NCBI GenBank assembly: GCA_023390055.1
Contig: JAEWDP010000169.1
Location: forward strand, 1 to 64,000
From: Pseudomonadota bacterium
Lineage (GTDB): Bacteria; Pseudomonadota; Alphaproteobacteria; Rhizobiales; Rhizobiaceae
Direction of reading: 5' to 3'
DNA length: 64,000 bases
This document shows, piece by piece, positions 34,627-44,913 of this stretch (positions are counted from its first letter, which is position 1; every line of letters begins with the position of its first letter). The notes beneath the pieces were generated by a model. That model searched no databases and had not been told where the DNA came from. It worked only from the letters and a program-made list of their open reading frames with translations. Made by a program: the position numbers and the translations under genes.

Positions 34627-35202
34627 TCAGGCATTGGCGACGGAAGCGATAATGAAGGATATGATGCGTTCGCTCTTTAAGCGGAGTTCCGCCGCGGGCA
34701 GCGCCTCAATGACGCGCGGGTCGGCAATCGCTGCCAGAAGATCAAAGATCGTCAATGCGGTGATTTTCGGGTCGAACGGCTTGAACTCCTGCCACCGCTG
34801 GCCTTCGACAAGTATTTCCTCGATCCGGGAGACGAGCTGATTCTTGAACACCACCAGAGCACGGCGTTCCCGCGAGGCTGCTATCGCCAGGGCGGCCGAT
34901 CTGGTGGGCTCCATCCTGGCCATGGATCCGGTCAGTATTCTCAGGAGCGTCTCAAGCTTTTCGCCTGGCCGGCCGCACGCCGTCTGCGTGTTGATGAGGT
35001 CCGCAAGCGTTGCCACGTGACGGGCCGCGACGGCGTCCGCCATCTCCAGTTTCGTTCGAAACCGCTTGAATATGTAGCGCGGCGATACGTTCAGATCTTT
35101 TGCCACATTCGCGATACTGAGATCTTCGAGCGTCGTCTGCGCAAGATAGGCTTCGATCGTACTGATGATCTGATCCTTGTCGGGGGCATTGAGGCCTGGC
35201 AT
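34627..35202 (-). CDS. TetR-family regulator
   Basis: An N-terminal TetR helix-turn-helix (LEDLSIANVAKDLNVSPRYI, then FKRFRTKLEMADAVA) is followed by an all-helical ligand domain ending SFIIASVANA. ATG 35202 gives 191 residues; a GTG at 35250 would add 16. It lies 45-90 bases downstream of the RND pump gene on the same strand, with a CCCGTGC/GCACGGG hairpin (35233-35253) between them. It may control the pump or the nearby Ugp-like operon. Confidence 0.8.
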   Translation of the reverse strand: MPGLNAPDKDQIISTIEAYLAQTTLEDLSIANVAKDLNVSPRYIFKRFRTKLEMADAVAARHVATLADLINTQTACGRPGEKLETLLRILTGSMARMEPTRSAALAIAASRERRALVVFKNQLVSRIEEILVEGQRWQEFKPFDPKITALTIFDLLAAIADPRVIEALPAAELRLKSERIISFIIASVANA

Positions 35203-35294
35203 CACGGTCAAAGAAGCATCCTTGGGTTTTCTCCCGTGCTGGTGGTGCACGGGAAATTGTTACAGTGCACGAGGTTGGGGTGATAATTGCACAT

Positions 35295-38200
35295 CTATTT
35301 CGATGACAGTCCTTCGACATGGGAAGGAAGGTCATCACCGACGTCTCTTTCCACGACCGCCTTTGCCTTCTCCCGCAGTGTCTGGAATGTTGCATAGAGC
35401 ATCGGGATGAGAACGATCCCTATTGTACTGGCTGCAATCATGCCGACGAACACCGGAGTGCTGACGTTCTGGCGCGCCATCATCGAGGCTCCGTTCGCCC
35501 ATACGAGCGGCATTAGCCCGAGGATAAAGGCAATCGACGTCATCATCACCGCGCGGAACCGGAGTTTTGCGCCCATCTCTGCGGCCTTATTGATCGACAG
35601 GCCCTTCTCCCGCTGTTCCTTGGCAAACTCCACGATCAAAATGCCGTTCTTCGCAGCGAGCGCGATGAGCACGACGAGCCCTATCTGCCCGTAGAGATCG
35701 AGGGTCAGTCCCGTTGCAACAACACCGACATAAGCCCCAAGGACTGCTACCGATACGGACAGGAGGACCGGTATGGGGATGGTCCAGCTTTCGTAAAGTG
35801 CCACGAGGAACAGGTAGGCGAACAATAAAGCGAGCCCGAGAATAATGACAGTCTGGCCGCCGGCCTGCTGTTCCTGATAGGCAGTGCCGGTCAATTCCAG
35901 CGTGAAGCCCTCAGGCATTATCTCTTTGGTCAGCGTCTTGAAGGCCGCCATGGCCTCGCCGGAAGACACGCCCGCGGCCGGCGAACCGTTGATGGTGACC
36001 GCACGATAGTTGTTGTAGCGCGTGATGACCGCCGGACCGACGATCTGCTTCAGCTCGGCAAAGGACTGAAGGGGCACCATGGCTCCCTTTGAGGAGCGGA
36101 CATAAATGTCAAAGAGCGCCGAAGCATCCCTGCGATTGTCCGCTTCGCCCTGGACGTTCACCTGCCAGGTTCGGCCGAACAGGTTGAAGTTGTTCACATA
36201 GGAACCGCCCAGTGTCGTTTGCAGGGCCGACACGATCTCATTGATACCGACACCGAGGACCTGTGCCTTTTCCCTGTCGATATCAAGGTAGAGCGAGGGA
36301 GACTCGGCAGCATAGGTCGTAAACACCCGGCTCAGCATCGGATGCTGGTTGGCTGCAACGACAAGGCTGTTGGCAACGCTGCCGATGGTCGAGGGGTCCG
36401 CGCCGTCAAGGGATTCTATCACGGCTTCGAAGCCGCCGCTGGTGGAAAGTCCCATGACCGGCGGCAGGTTGAACGGCAGGATCACTGCCGATCGGATCGC
36501 CTGCACGCCGCCGAAGACCTGGCCAACGAGCGTGTGTACCTTGTCTGTGGCCGCTTCACGATCCTCGAAGGGCTTCAGTTGGACGATCATGAAGGCGTTG
36601 TTGCTTGCTGAAAAATTGTCCAGCAACGAAAAACCAATGACGCTGACGACGTTTGCGACCTGCGGCATTTGCCGCACGAGGGTTTCGACTTCAGCAACCG
36701 TCTCATTGGTACGGGCAACAGAAGCGCCGTCGGGCAATTGCACATTGATGAAGAACGCACCCTGGTCTTCTTCTGGAAGAAAGCCACCTGGCGTGATCTT
36801 CGACAGGCCGAAGATGCCCGCACCTGCAGCCAGAACTATGACCACGGACAGCGCGGACAGCCGTAACGTCTTGGCGACTATCCATGCATATCCGTCACGC
36901 ATCCCGTCGATCTTGCGGCTGACCCACCCCATGACACCACGCTTTGCACCACCATGGCGCAGGAATACGGCACAAAGGGCTGGCGACAGCGTCAAGGCGT
37001 TGATTGCGGAGATGACCATGGCGACGCTGATGGTGACAGCGAACTGGCGAAACAGTTCGCCTGAAATACCGGGGATGAAGCCGATCGGAATGAAGACCGA
37101 AAGCAGGACCAGCGTGATGGCGATGATGGGTGCCGTGACCTGTGCCATCGCCTTCTTCGTGGCGGCGGCTGGGGAAAGACCGGGCTCTTCCTCCATCACA
37201 CGCTCAACGTTTTCAACGACCACGATTGCGTCATCGACCACGATGCCAATGGCAAGCACAAGGGCCAGAAGCGACACCGTGTTCACCGAATAGCCCAGCG
37301 CCAGCAAGACGGCAAAGGTGCCGATGATGCTGACAGGAACTGCGATGATCGGGATGATCGTCGCCCTCACATTGCCGAGGAAGATGAAGACGACGATGGC
37401 CACGAGAACGAAGGCCTCGACCAGTGTGTGAACGACAGCGTCAATCGTCTCATAGACGAAATCCGTTGAATCATACTCGATATTGACGTTCAAACCGTCA
37501 GGCGCCCGCTCCTGCAGCTGATTGATCTTGGCGGTAACGGCATCCGACGTCGTCAGGGCATTTGCACCAGGCGACAGGAAGACGCCGATTGCCACAGAGG
37601 CCTCGCCGTTCTTGCGACTGAGCGCGTCCTCGTTTTGCGCACCGAGTTCAACACGGGCAACGTCCTTGACCTTGAGGATCGATCCGTCGGAATTGGCACG
37701 CAGGATGACCTCGCCAAAATCTTTAGCGCTCGTCAGACGGCCCTGTGTCTGGACATTGAGCTGAAAACTCTGGTCATCCGGAACCGGACGTGCACCGATA
37801 CGACCGACGGGCGCCTGGATGTTTTGTGCCGCGATCGCCTTGACGACATCGGAAGGTACCAGACCGAGGCTTGTCAGGCGGTCGATATCGAACCAGATCC
37901 GCATCGAGTAGTTCATCTGCCCGAAAAGCATGGCAGAGCCGACCCCCGGCGTGCGCGACAATTCGTCGAGCACGTTGATGGTCGCATAGTTCGTCATGAA
38001 GAGCGCGTCATGCGCAGGGGTCTGACTGGTAAGCGCGACGAACTGCAGGATTGACGAGGACTGCTTGTTCACCGTCACACCAAGCGCCTGGACCTCGGGC
38101 GGCAGTTGCGACAGGGCGGTTTGAACGCGGTTACTGACATTCACGGTATTGATATCGGCGTCGGTGCCGAGTTCAAAGCTGACGGTCAGGGTATAGCTCC

Positions 38201-38459
38201 CGTCATTGCCGCTTGAGCTCTTCATATAGATCGACTTGTCCACGCCGATCACCTTGGATTCGATCGGCTGTGCAACGGTTGCCTCAAGCACTTCCGCGGA
38301 TGCACCGGGATAGCGCGCCGTGACCTGGACCTGCGGGGGAACGATATCCGGAAGTTGCGCAACCGGAATGCTGGTCAGCGCAAGAGCACCCGCGATCGTC
38401 ATCACAAGAGCGATGACCACCGCCAGGCGAGGCCGCTGGATGAAGATATTGGAAATCAT
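35295..38459 (-). CDS. RND-family efflux transporter, inner-membrane pump (AcrB/MexB type)
   Basis: A 1054-residue hydrophobe/amphiphile efflux pump driven by the proton gradient. It begins MISNIFIQRPRLAVVIALVM and has two periplasmic domains between helices. The proton-relay Asp pair is visible in AIGIVVDDAIVVVENVERVM, and GFLPEEDQGAFFINVQLPDG and FAKEQREKGLSINKAAEMGA are typical. It sits 5 bases downstream of the adaptor gene. No outer-membrane factor gene is in the window, so it probably uses a TolC-like protein encoded elsewhere. Confidence 0.93.
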   Translation of the reverse strand: MISNIFIQRPRLAVVIALVMTIAGALALTSIPVAQLPDIVPPQVQVTARYPGASAEVLEATVAQPIESKVIGVDKSIYMKSSSGNDGSYTLTVSFELGTDADINTVNVSNRVQTALSQLPPEVQALGVTVNKQSSSILQFVALTSQTPAHDALFMTNYATINVLDELSRTPGVGSAMLFGQMNYSMRIWFDIDRLTSLGLVPSDVVKAIAAQNIQAPVGRIGARPVPDDQSFQLNVQTQGRLTSAKDFGEVILRANSDGSILKVKDVARVELGAQNEDALSRKNGEASVAIGVFLSPGANALTTSDAVTAKINQLQERAPDGLNVNIEYDSTDFVYETIDAVVHTLVEAFVLVAIVVFIFLGNVRATIIPIIAVPVSIIGTFAVLLALGYSVNTVSLLALVLAIGIVVDDAIVVVENVERVMEEEPGLSPAAATKKAMAQVTAPIIAITLVLLSVFIPIGFIPGISGELFRQFAVTISVAMVISAINALTLSPALCAVFLRHGGAKRGVMGWVSRKIDGMRDGYAWIVAKTLRLSALSVVIVLAAGAGIFGLSKITPGGFLPEEDQGAFFINVQLPDGASVARTNETVAEVETLVRQMPQVANVVSVIGFSLLDNFSASNNAFMIVQLKPFEDREAATDKVHTLVGQVFGGVQAIRSAVILPFNLPPVMGLSTSGGFEAVIESLDGADPSTIGSVANSLVVAANQHPMLSRVFTTYAAESPSLYLDIDREKAQVLGVGINEIVSALQTTLGGSYVNNFNLFGRTWQVNVQGEADNRRDASALFDIYVRSSKGAMVPLQSFAELKQIVGPAVITRYNNYRAVTINGSPAAGVSSGEAMAAFKTLTKEIMPEGFTLELTGTAYQEQQAGGQTVIILGLALLFAYLFLVALYESWTIPIPVLLSVSVAVLGAYVGVVATGLTLDLYGQIGLVVLIALAAKNGILIVEFAKEQREKGLSINKAAEMGAKLRFRAVMMTSIAFILGLMPLVWANGASMMARQNVSTPVFVGMIAASTIGIVLIPMLYATFQTLREKAKAVVERDVGDDLPSHVEGLSSK

Positions 38460-38464
38460 TATCG

Positions 38465-39604
38465 TTACCCTCTTACCGCCACGGCCTGCTCTGTCACGTC
38501 GTGCGCATCAACCGGCGCTCCGGGGCGAACGCGCTGGATGCCATCGACAATCACGCGCTCGCCAGCTTTGAGGCCATCATCGACAGAAGCGGTTTCGGGC
38601 GTTGACTGGCCCAAAACGACACGTCGCACTTCAGCCACGTCGTCGCCGTTCACGACGTAGACGAAATCGCCCTGTTGATCCTTGAGGACGGAAGCACGAG
38701 GGATTGCGAGCGCTGTTCGAGGCTCGTTGGTTTGAAGGATGATCCGTACAAGTTCATCATGGATCAGTTCGCGGCTGCCATCCGCTGTGACGGGATTGGG
38801 AATTTCTCCGCGCAGGGTCAGCGAATCCGTATCCTGGGAAACACGGATGTCGAAGAAATCGAGCGCGCCGGCGTGAGCATACATCCGGCCATTGGGAAGA
38901 CGAACCTTGAGTGCCAACGCCTGTTGCAGATTGCTGTCGTGCTTTTCTTTCAGCTCGAGGACCTCGCGCATCGCGAGCGGGAATGAAACATACATCGGAT
39001 CCTGGCTCACAATGGTAGCAAGAGGACCGGTTGACGGAGACACGACGTTCCCGACGGTCACGGCCGCCTGCCCCACACGACCGTCTATCGGCGCGCGGAT
39101 CTCGGTATAGCCGAGATTGATTTTTGCGGCGCTCAACGCTGCCCTTGCCGCACGAACCTGGGCTTGGGCAGTCCTTTGCTCGGCCCGCGCATTGTCGAGC
39201 GTGCTCTGCGTTCCCGACCCGCTCTTGCGCAACTGTTCGGCGCGATTGAAGGCAGTTGTCGAATTTTCCAGTTGGGCTTCGGCCTGCGCCAAAGCCGCCC
39301 GCCGCGCTTCCACCTCCGCTTCGATGGGCGCGCGCTCAAGGCGGAATAGAAGGTCGCCCTTCTTTACTTCCGCTCCATCCTCGAAAAGCTGTTCTTCAAG
39401 GAATGCGCTGAGACGCGATACCAGCTCGACATATCCGACCGACAGGATCCGGCCGTTGATCTCCTGGCTGTCGATGATCGAATGGGCCGTGACTGTGGCA
39501 ACGCCAACAGCTGGAGGCCCTCCAGCGGGCATCTGCGCGGCAACAGTCCCGCAAGAAAGAAAAAACAGGCCGGCACTGACCCCAAGAATCCTGGTCCTGG
39601 ACAT
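38465..39604 (-). CDS. RND efflux periplasmic adaptor (MexA/AcrA type)
   Basis: The membrane-fusion protein joins pump and outer-membrane channel. ATG 39604 follows GGAGCT and gives 379 residues with a signal peptide ending GTVAAQ. FLEEQLFEDGAEVKKGDLLF (lipoyl half), the coiled-coil segment through AEARRAALAQAEAQLENS and LGYTEIRAPIDGRVGQAAVT (second lipoyl half) are in the normal order. No lipobox Cys is seen at the mature N-terminus. The longer open frame to 39850 runs through the promoter region. Confidence 0.9.
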   Translation of the reverse strand: MSRTRILGVSAGLFFLSCGTVAAQMPAGGPPAVGVATVTAHSIIDSQEINGRILSVGYVELVSRLSAFLEEQLFEDGAEVKKGDLLFRLERAPIEAEVEARRAALAQAEAQLENSTTAFNRAEQLRKSGSGTQSTLDNARAEQRTAQAQVRAARAALSAAKINLGYTEIRAPIDGRVGQAAVTVGNVVSPSTGPLATIVSQDPMYVSFPLAMREVLELKEKHDSNLQQALALKVRLPNGRMYAHAGALDFFDIRVSQDTDSLTLRGEIPNPVTADGSRELIHDELVRIILQTNEPRTALAIPRASVLKDQQGDFVYVVNGDDVAEVRRVVLGQSTPETASVDDGLKAGERVIVDGIQRVRPGAPVDAHDVTEQAVAVRG

Positions 39605-39647
39605 GAAATGAGCTCCAAAGAAGAGAAAGTTGCCTTGCCTTACATAC

Positions 39648-39664
39648 ATACCAAACGTTTGTAA
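39648..39664. promoter_or_regulatory. palindromic operator in the divergent adaptor/TetR promoter
   Basis: CAAACGTTTG (39652-39661) is a perfect 10-bp palindrome, extended imperfectly to ACCAAACGTTTGTA. A second weaker dyad TTGGT/ACCAA is at 39711-39729. Both lie between the adaptor start and the TetR start, as expected for an AcrR/TtgR-type operator. Confidence 0.55.
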
Positions 39665-39738
39665 AATGCATTTTTGGATGATCAGATAGAAATTGGCCGC
39701 CCTTGACATTTTGGTGTTTTGCCTACCAATCCAAAGGT

Positions 39739-40341
39739 ATGAAACGCACCAAGGAAGAGGCGGCCGAAACTCGTCAGGCCATTTTGGAAGCTGCAGAACG
39801 CCTGTTTCTGGAGGCTGGCTACGAGAACGTGACCCTCGACCAGATTGCATTTTCGGCCGATGTTACGCGTGGCGCAGTTCATTGGCATTTCAAGAACAAG
39901 CTGGGTTTGCTGGCCGCGCTCAGTGATAACGCGCAGTCGCCATTCAGGAACCTGGCAGATTCCCTTGCAGACGAGACAGCAAGCGATCCCCTTGAAGCAC
40001 TGTCCAGTGCTATGGGCGATTTTCTCGGCAAGCTTCATGCCGATCCACGACAGCGCGGAATGATCAGGGTCGCAATCCATCACGACCTGGCGAAATCTGA
40101 CACATCGTCTCAGGAAGGCGACTTCCGCAAACAGCTGGAAACCAATCTTTCGCGAATTCTCGCTGTCCAGAACAGGCGTTGCCACCTCCCGCGCCCCTGG
40201 GCGGTAGACACTGCCGCGGCAGCCCTAACCGCCGCAATTGTGGGCCTGGTATCCGAATGGGCTCTCGAGAAGAATGACTTCGACCTCGTGCCCTACGGCA
40301 GCGCAATGCTCGACGCGCTCCTGAACTCGTTCAAGGAGTGA
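39739..40341 (+). CDS. TetR-family efflux repressor (AcrR/TtgR-like)
   Basis: The 200-residue protein begins MKRTKEEAAETRQAILEAAE and carries the AcrR-type helix-turn-helix NVTLDQIAFSADVTRGAVHW with HFKNKLGLLAAL. It is divergent from the adaptor-pump operon, 134 bases away, the usual arrangement for a local pump repressor. The ATG at 39739 is preferred over an upstream in-frame start at 39703 that lies in the promoter. Confidence 0.88.
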   Translation: MKRTKEEAAETRQAILEAAERLFLEAGYENVTLDQIAFSADVTRGAVHWHFKNKLGLLAALSDNAQSPFRNLADSLADETASDPLEALSSAMGDFLGKLHADPRQRGMIRVAIHHDLAKSDTSSQEGDFRKQLETNLSRILAVQNRRCHLPRPWAVDTAAAALTAAIVGLVSEWALEKNDFDLVPYGSAMLDALLNSFKE

Positions 40342-40587
40342 TCCCGACACTTCCAATCGCCTGCACTGCCGAGGCATGAAGAGAACCAGGCGGTCGCGAG
40401 CAAAGATGGTTGCATGCCGCCGAACCACCGAAACCTGGAACCATAGCAGCGCCATTCAGCCTCTTCTTTATCTTCCATTCTCCATCAGAAGCATGATGTG
40501 TCGCGGGTAGTCGTGCTGGGAACGGCCCTGAACCGTCGCGATGGTGAAATTAACGGCATCGAAAGCCTCCCGCTATATCGGGAGTTC

Positions 40588-42315
40588 ATGGCGTGGGGTG
40601 GTTTTCGAAAGAGTGCTTTGGCAGCCTTGCTGCTTCTGTTGATCATGACGCCTCCAGGCGTCGGGTCGGCCCGTGCAGATGAGCCTAGCACTATCCGCAG
40701 TTCCTGTTGGGCATCAGGCCAGATCTCAGAAAGCGTGATGGCGATAGTGCTCGCGGCGGAGCGCTGGTCTTGTGACGATCGAAAGCTTTCGATCGATGCC
40801 GAAAGGGTGCTGTTACGCTTCGACCTCGCCTCGGGTGATGTCCTGCCTCGATACTTCTTCTCAAGGCGGAGTGCCCTCAAGGCCGTGCATCTTTTGGCCA
40901 TAGACCAGGATGGCGGGGCGCGACAAACCTCCGTTTCCGCGGCAGCCTTGCCCAGTTCAATGATCGGGGGGTATTTCAAGGCTTCCCTGCCGGATGTATC
41001 GCACGCGACCCGGCAGATCGTCGTCGCGATTGATCTGCCAAGTCACCGGATGACGCTGGAGCGAGCATATCTGGCTCGGACGGATTCGTCCGGAAACGGT
41101 GTCGATGACATGCGGTCCTTGATCATCATCGCCGGACTTGCGGGCGTTCTGGTCATGCCTCTCATCTTCAATGCGGCCTTCTATCGAATTCTGCGTGAGC
41201 CCTTCGTTCTGTGGCACTCGGCAATAACCCTGTCGCTCTTGATGACCATTCTTGTTTCATCGGGCCTTTCAGTCGTCTTTTTCGATCCGCCTGCCATGAC
41301 CCTGAGCTGGATGGCCACCTTGCTTTTTGGGATGACAACCGCATCTGGAGCGATGTTCACCTATAGCTTCATCGAGCCTGGAAGGATGCATCCCGTCCTG
41401 CGACGCCTGCTACCCTGGTGCGCGGTATGGGCATTGTTCCTGAGTGGCTTTCACGCGGCATTCCCCTTTTTCGCACGACCTGTACAGTCAAGTGTCTACA
41501 CCGCCGCTTTTGCGCCCATCCTCATCGTTTTCATACTGTCTCTCACCGATGCGTTGCATCGCGGAAGTCGCGCTGCAAAATTCCAGGCAGCCGGATACGC
41601 ACCAATGGTGGTGGTCGGCCTGATCCGTCTGGTGTCGGGAGTAATCCCCTTTTTCAACAGCACCGACGCCATGCTCCTTTTTTATGCTGGTTGCCTATGG
41701 GAAGTGCTCTTCACCACGTTTGGTGTCGCGGACCGCTTCGTGACCATGAAACGGGAACGAGACCGTGCTCTAACAGAAGCCGATTTGCTTGAACGGCTTT
41801 CCGAAACCGACCCATTGACGGGATTGCTCAACCGACGCGCGATAGAGGGACAGTTCACGCAACTTCGAGCCGAAGGCTTCGCCACACTGGCCGTCATTGA
41901 TCTTGATCATTTCAAGGCCATCAACGATGTACACGGGCACACTGTTGGAGATGCCGTGCTCAAAGCCGTGGCCAGTGCCATCAAGAACGGGCCGGACGTT
42001 CGGGCATACCGTATTGGCGGTGAAGAATTTGTGCTTCTCGTGCGCGGCCATGATGCCGATATTCTGGCGGAGCGCCAGCGACAGGCAATTCCGGTATTTG
42101 TCGCCAACGCTGTCCCAGGTATCGAGCGGTGTATAACCGCCAGCATGGGCGTGGTGGCAGCATTGGGTGATGAAAGCTTTACCGACCTCTACGAACGGGC
42201 CGACAAGCTGCTTTACGAAGCCAAGCGGGCGGGACGAGATCGTACTCACAGCGCGACAAAGTCAACGGCACCAGCGCTGGATATTGTTTTGAGGGAGCAA
42301 GCGATGGTCGGCTAA
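40588..42315 (+). CDS. membrane-bound GGDEF diguanylate cyclase, 7TMR-DISM-like
   Basis: From ATG 40588 (CGGGAG upstream) a signal sequence, ALAALLLLLIMTPPGVGSAR, leads to a periplasmic domain of about 130 residues, then roughly seven membrane spans (residues 180-380), then a cytosolic GGDEF domain. The active motif reads RIGGEEFVLL, with the upstream DPLTGLLNRRAIE and IDLDHFKAINDVHGH blocks intact, so it should make cyclic di-GMP. The RxxD inhibitory site before the motif is not conserved (NGPD). Another start at 40498 is possible but would put 30 residues before the signal peptide. Ligand unknown. Confidence 0.85.
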   Translation: MAWGGFRKSALAALLLLLIMTPPGVGSARADEPSTIRSSCWASGQISESVMAIVLAAERWSCDDRKLSIDAERVLLRFDLASGDVLPRYFFSRRSALKAVHLLAIDQDGGARQTSVSAAALPSSMIGGYFKASLPDVSHATRQIVVAIDLPSHRMTLERAYLARTDSSGNGVDDMRSLIIIAGLAGVLVMPLIFNAAFYRILREPFVLWHSAITLSLLMTILVSSGLSVVFFDPPAMTLSWMATLLFGMTTASGAMFTYSFIEPGRMHPVLRRLLPWCAVWALFLSGFHAAFPFFARPVQSSVYTAAFAPILIVFILSLTDALHRGSRAAKFQAAGYAPMVVVGLIRLVSGVIPFFNSTDAMLLFYAGCLWEVLFTTFGVADRFVTMKRERDRALTEADLLERLSETDPLTGLLNRRAIEGQFTQLRAEGFATLAVIDLDHFKAINDVHGHTVGDAVLKAVASAIKNGPDVRAYRIGGEEFVLLVRGHDADILAERQRQAIPVFVANAVPGIERCITASMGVVAALGDESFTDLYERADKLLYEAKRAGRDRTHSATKSTAPALDIVLREQAMVG

Positions 42316-42676
42316 GCTTGGTTTATCAACTCTGGAGCTTTTCTGTAGAGGCGCGGCTCGCCCGACGGTCCATCACGGATAAACTGCATCTTGACGACTT
42401 GCCTGTGACCTTCGATCGGCGATTACGACGATAGCAATGCAACTACCTCTGTTCACAGGCCCTTGAGCCAATCTGTCTGCTTGCTCTGGCGACCCGCGGG
42501 CTTGAGCTGAACGAACTGCGGCTTTCGAGATCGAACCGTCGCCGCGAATAAATGTCCCGATCGCTAGAAAAGTGTGGGAGCGACTGCAAGGCTGCGTAAT
42601 ATTGCAAGTGTCGGCCTGGTCTGTTCCGACCCGAAGTAGCAGCGAACTTCGATATGGCAGAATGCACCGGCGGACC
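42316..42676. other. intergenic, no feature recognised
   Basis: No gene, repeat or clear terminator is visible in these 360 bases between the convergent GGDEF and MFS genes. Confidence 0.4.
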
Positions 42677-44119
42677 CTACCGCGGCCTGGTGGTAAGCTT
42701 CTTAAAAGAGGCTCTGTTCATGATGATGAGGCAGAGCGCCGGAGCTACCGCCACGGTCGTGAACAGCCAGCGCGCCGCGTTCGCCACATCCATGCTTCCA
42801 TCCGTTGTGCTCGCCCCAGCCAGATTGACGGACAGTCCTGCCAGAGCAGCACCGAACGCCGTGGCACAAAGCTGTACCGTCATGATGGAAGAAGCAGCGT
42901 TGTCAGCTTCATCCGACGGCGCCACACGCAGGACCATTGCGGTCAGATGAGGATAGGCAAGGCCGACGCCAGCGCCCCCAGCTACCAGAGCGCCACAGAT
43001 CAACGCCAGGGGCAGCAAGTCACCTTCTGTTCCGGCCCATGGCATCACGAGAGCGAGAAGAGCCATCGCGCCGAAAGAAAGAACCGGGCCTGCGCGCATT
43101 ACGACTGTGCGCCGCTCGGCTTGAAATCCGGATGTAAAGATTGCCGCAGCTGTCCAGCCCGCCGACATGACGGCTGCAATATAGCCGGCTTCAAGCGGGG
43201 AGCGACCATGTAGTTCCTGAAGAAAGAGCGGCAGAAAAATCTCCGTGCAGGTGACGGTTACGGCCAAAAGCGCAGATGTTGCATAAAGACCTCCAAGAGC
43301 GGACGGGAGTTTGAAGGTACCGCCTGGCAGCAGCTTTCGCTCTGTTTTCCGCTCGATCAGGACAAACAATACGATCAGAACAAGGGCCGTGACCATTCCG
43401 ATGACGGTAGACGATAGGTTCTTGCCAATCCCGCCCCATGACGCGGCGAACACCGCAAGCGTCAAAATAACGAGTTGGGCAATGGGTAATAGCTCTCCCT
43501 CCTTTCGATCATCTTGGCGCCGCGGCAGGACGAAGACTGCCGCCACCCCGATGATGATGGCGATGGGGATCAGGGCCAGGAAAGCACCACGCCACAGGCC
43601 GAGTTCGGCAAAGACGCCGCCAACAGCTGGACCCAGCAGCGTAGCAATTCCCCACATGCTGGACAGAAGAGCCAGTGCGCGAGGCCATAGTGGCTCGGCA
43701 TACACACGGCGGACCATCGCATAGGCCAATGCCAACAGGATGCCTCCGCCAAAACCTTGCACAAACCGGCCGACAAGCATGATCGGCATTGAACCGGCAT
43801 TTGCGCAAAACATGGTGCCTATGATGAAGACGGCTGTGGCCAGGCCGTAACCGCCACGTGGACCGGCCTTCGTCAGGATTGGTGTGGACAGCGCTGCTCC
43901 GAGAATTGAAGCAACAACAAACAGGGTGGTGTTCCAGGCATAATAGTCCAGCCCTCCGATTTCGCGCACCACGGATGGCAGGATCGTGGTGGAGATGTAG
44001 AGATTAATGGCATGGAGGGCGACGCCGCCGCTTAGCGCGAGTGAAGGGGCGAGATTGCCGCCGGAGAGCAGGTCCGCCCAGCCCGGCGAAGCCGAGATTG
44101 TGCGCGTGTCGGTCATCAT
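42677..44119 (-). CDS. MFS transporter, drug:proton antiporter type
   Basis: The protein of about 480 residues has 12-14 hydrophobic helices. GRFVQGFGGGILLALAYAMV is the motif C-like region after helix 4, and VLPRRQDDRKEGE is a cytoplasmic loop. ATG 44119 follows AAAGGACG, and a second ATG is next to it. Substrate unknown; it resembles exporters of the DHA2 group. It is transcribed alone, divergent from the region holding sigma-factor debris. Confidence 0.82.
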   Translation of the reverse strand: MMTDTRTISASPGWADLLSGGNLAPSLALSGGVALHAINLYISTTILPSVVREIGGLDYYAWNTTLFVVASILGAALSTPILTKAGPRGGYGLATAVFIIGTMFCANAGSMPIMLVGRFVQGFGGGILLALAYAMVRRVYAEPLWPRALALLSSMWGIATLLGPAVGGVFAELGLWRGAFLALIPIAIIIGVAAVFVLPRRQDDRKEGELLPIAQLVILTLAVFAASWGGIGKNLSSTVIGMVTALVLIVLFVLIERKTERKLLPGGTFKLPSALGGLYATSALLAVTVTCTEIFLPLFLQELHGRSPLEAGYIAAVMSAGWTAAAIFTSGFQAERRTVVMRAGPVLSFGAMALLALVMPWAGTEGDLLPLALICGALVAGGAGVGLAYPHLTAMVLRVAPSDEADNAASSIMTVQLCATAFGAALAGLSVNLAGASTTDGSMDVANAARWLFTTVAVAPALCLIIMNRASFKKLTTRPR

Positions 44120-44162
44120 ATCGTCCTTTTGGCGTCGCGGAGACGGGCCAGTTTGCATGAGT

Positions 44163-44243
44163 TGGTGTTCGATAGGTCGTCTCGGTCACGTTCAACAATG
44201 CGGGCACGTCCTCATAGGGCTGGTCGAATGTCTCCCGCAAGAG
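44163..44243 (-). pseudogene. ECF sigma-factor region 4 remnant
   Basis: A short frame reads LRETFDQPYEDVPALLNVTE and then TTYR, close to the region 4 helix pattern of SigJ-like ECF sigma factors (LREVFDxPYEEVAxxLGxSE). Upstream sequence is broken by a stop and apparent frameshift. Only this fragment is recognisable. Confidence 0.35.
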
Positions 44244-44913
44244 ATGCGCAGCCCCTTTATTTGGGCGCGAGCCACTCCAGCACGGGAACGAAGGCGAGCG
44301 AGCCGTTCATTGGTTTCCCATCGTCGCGGGCTGCTTTGTTATGCATTTTGATGTTTCACAGCTTGATCGCCATCGAAGGCTCCATTTTCACTTCATCCCC
44401 CATGACGATCAAGCTTGGCGATTTGTGACTTGCCCCTTGAAATTTCAATGAGGCTGAAGGTCTTGGTTCACGATCACGCCGCGCTCCTGCGCACTGAAGG
44501 CGCCACAACGCTGCCGGCCTTTGTGCTGTCATGTTCTCCCCTCCCCGTTCTGGCATTCATCACTCGCATCTGGAATGATGCCTGTTGCTCGATCCATCCA
44601 CCCTTCCATTCTATCAATCGGACCTGCGGCAGAATATACGGCACCCTTACGGATATAATCTCGATGAATTCCCGTATGACTTGCGCCATACTCGCTCTTT
44701 AGACCGCTTCAGCCTTTAATACGGTGCGCCACATGAAACGCGAAAACTTCGATCGCCAGCTCTTCAACCTTGTACGGGAGAAACCCTCGCTAACCGCGAC
44801 GCAGCTTTTCGAAAGAAGACAGATGGATCAACAGGCGGCCGAAACGTGGTCAACCACAAGGACGGGCGGCTCAAATGCGACGAAGCCGCTCGATGACAGG
44901 ACATAGTTGCCCC
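44244..44913. other. degenerate intergenic region
   Basis: About 670 bases with no convincing gene. A short plus-strand frame from ATG 44733 (MKRENFDRQLFNLVREKPSL) is not recognisable and may be debris. Confidence 0.4.
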
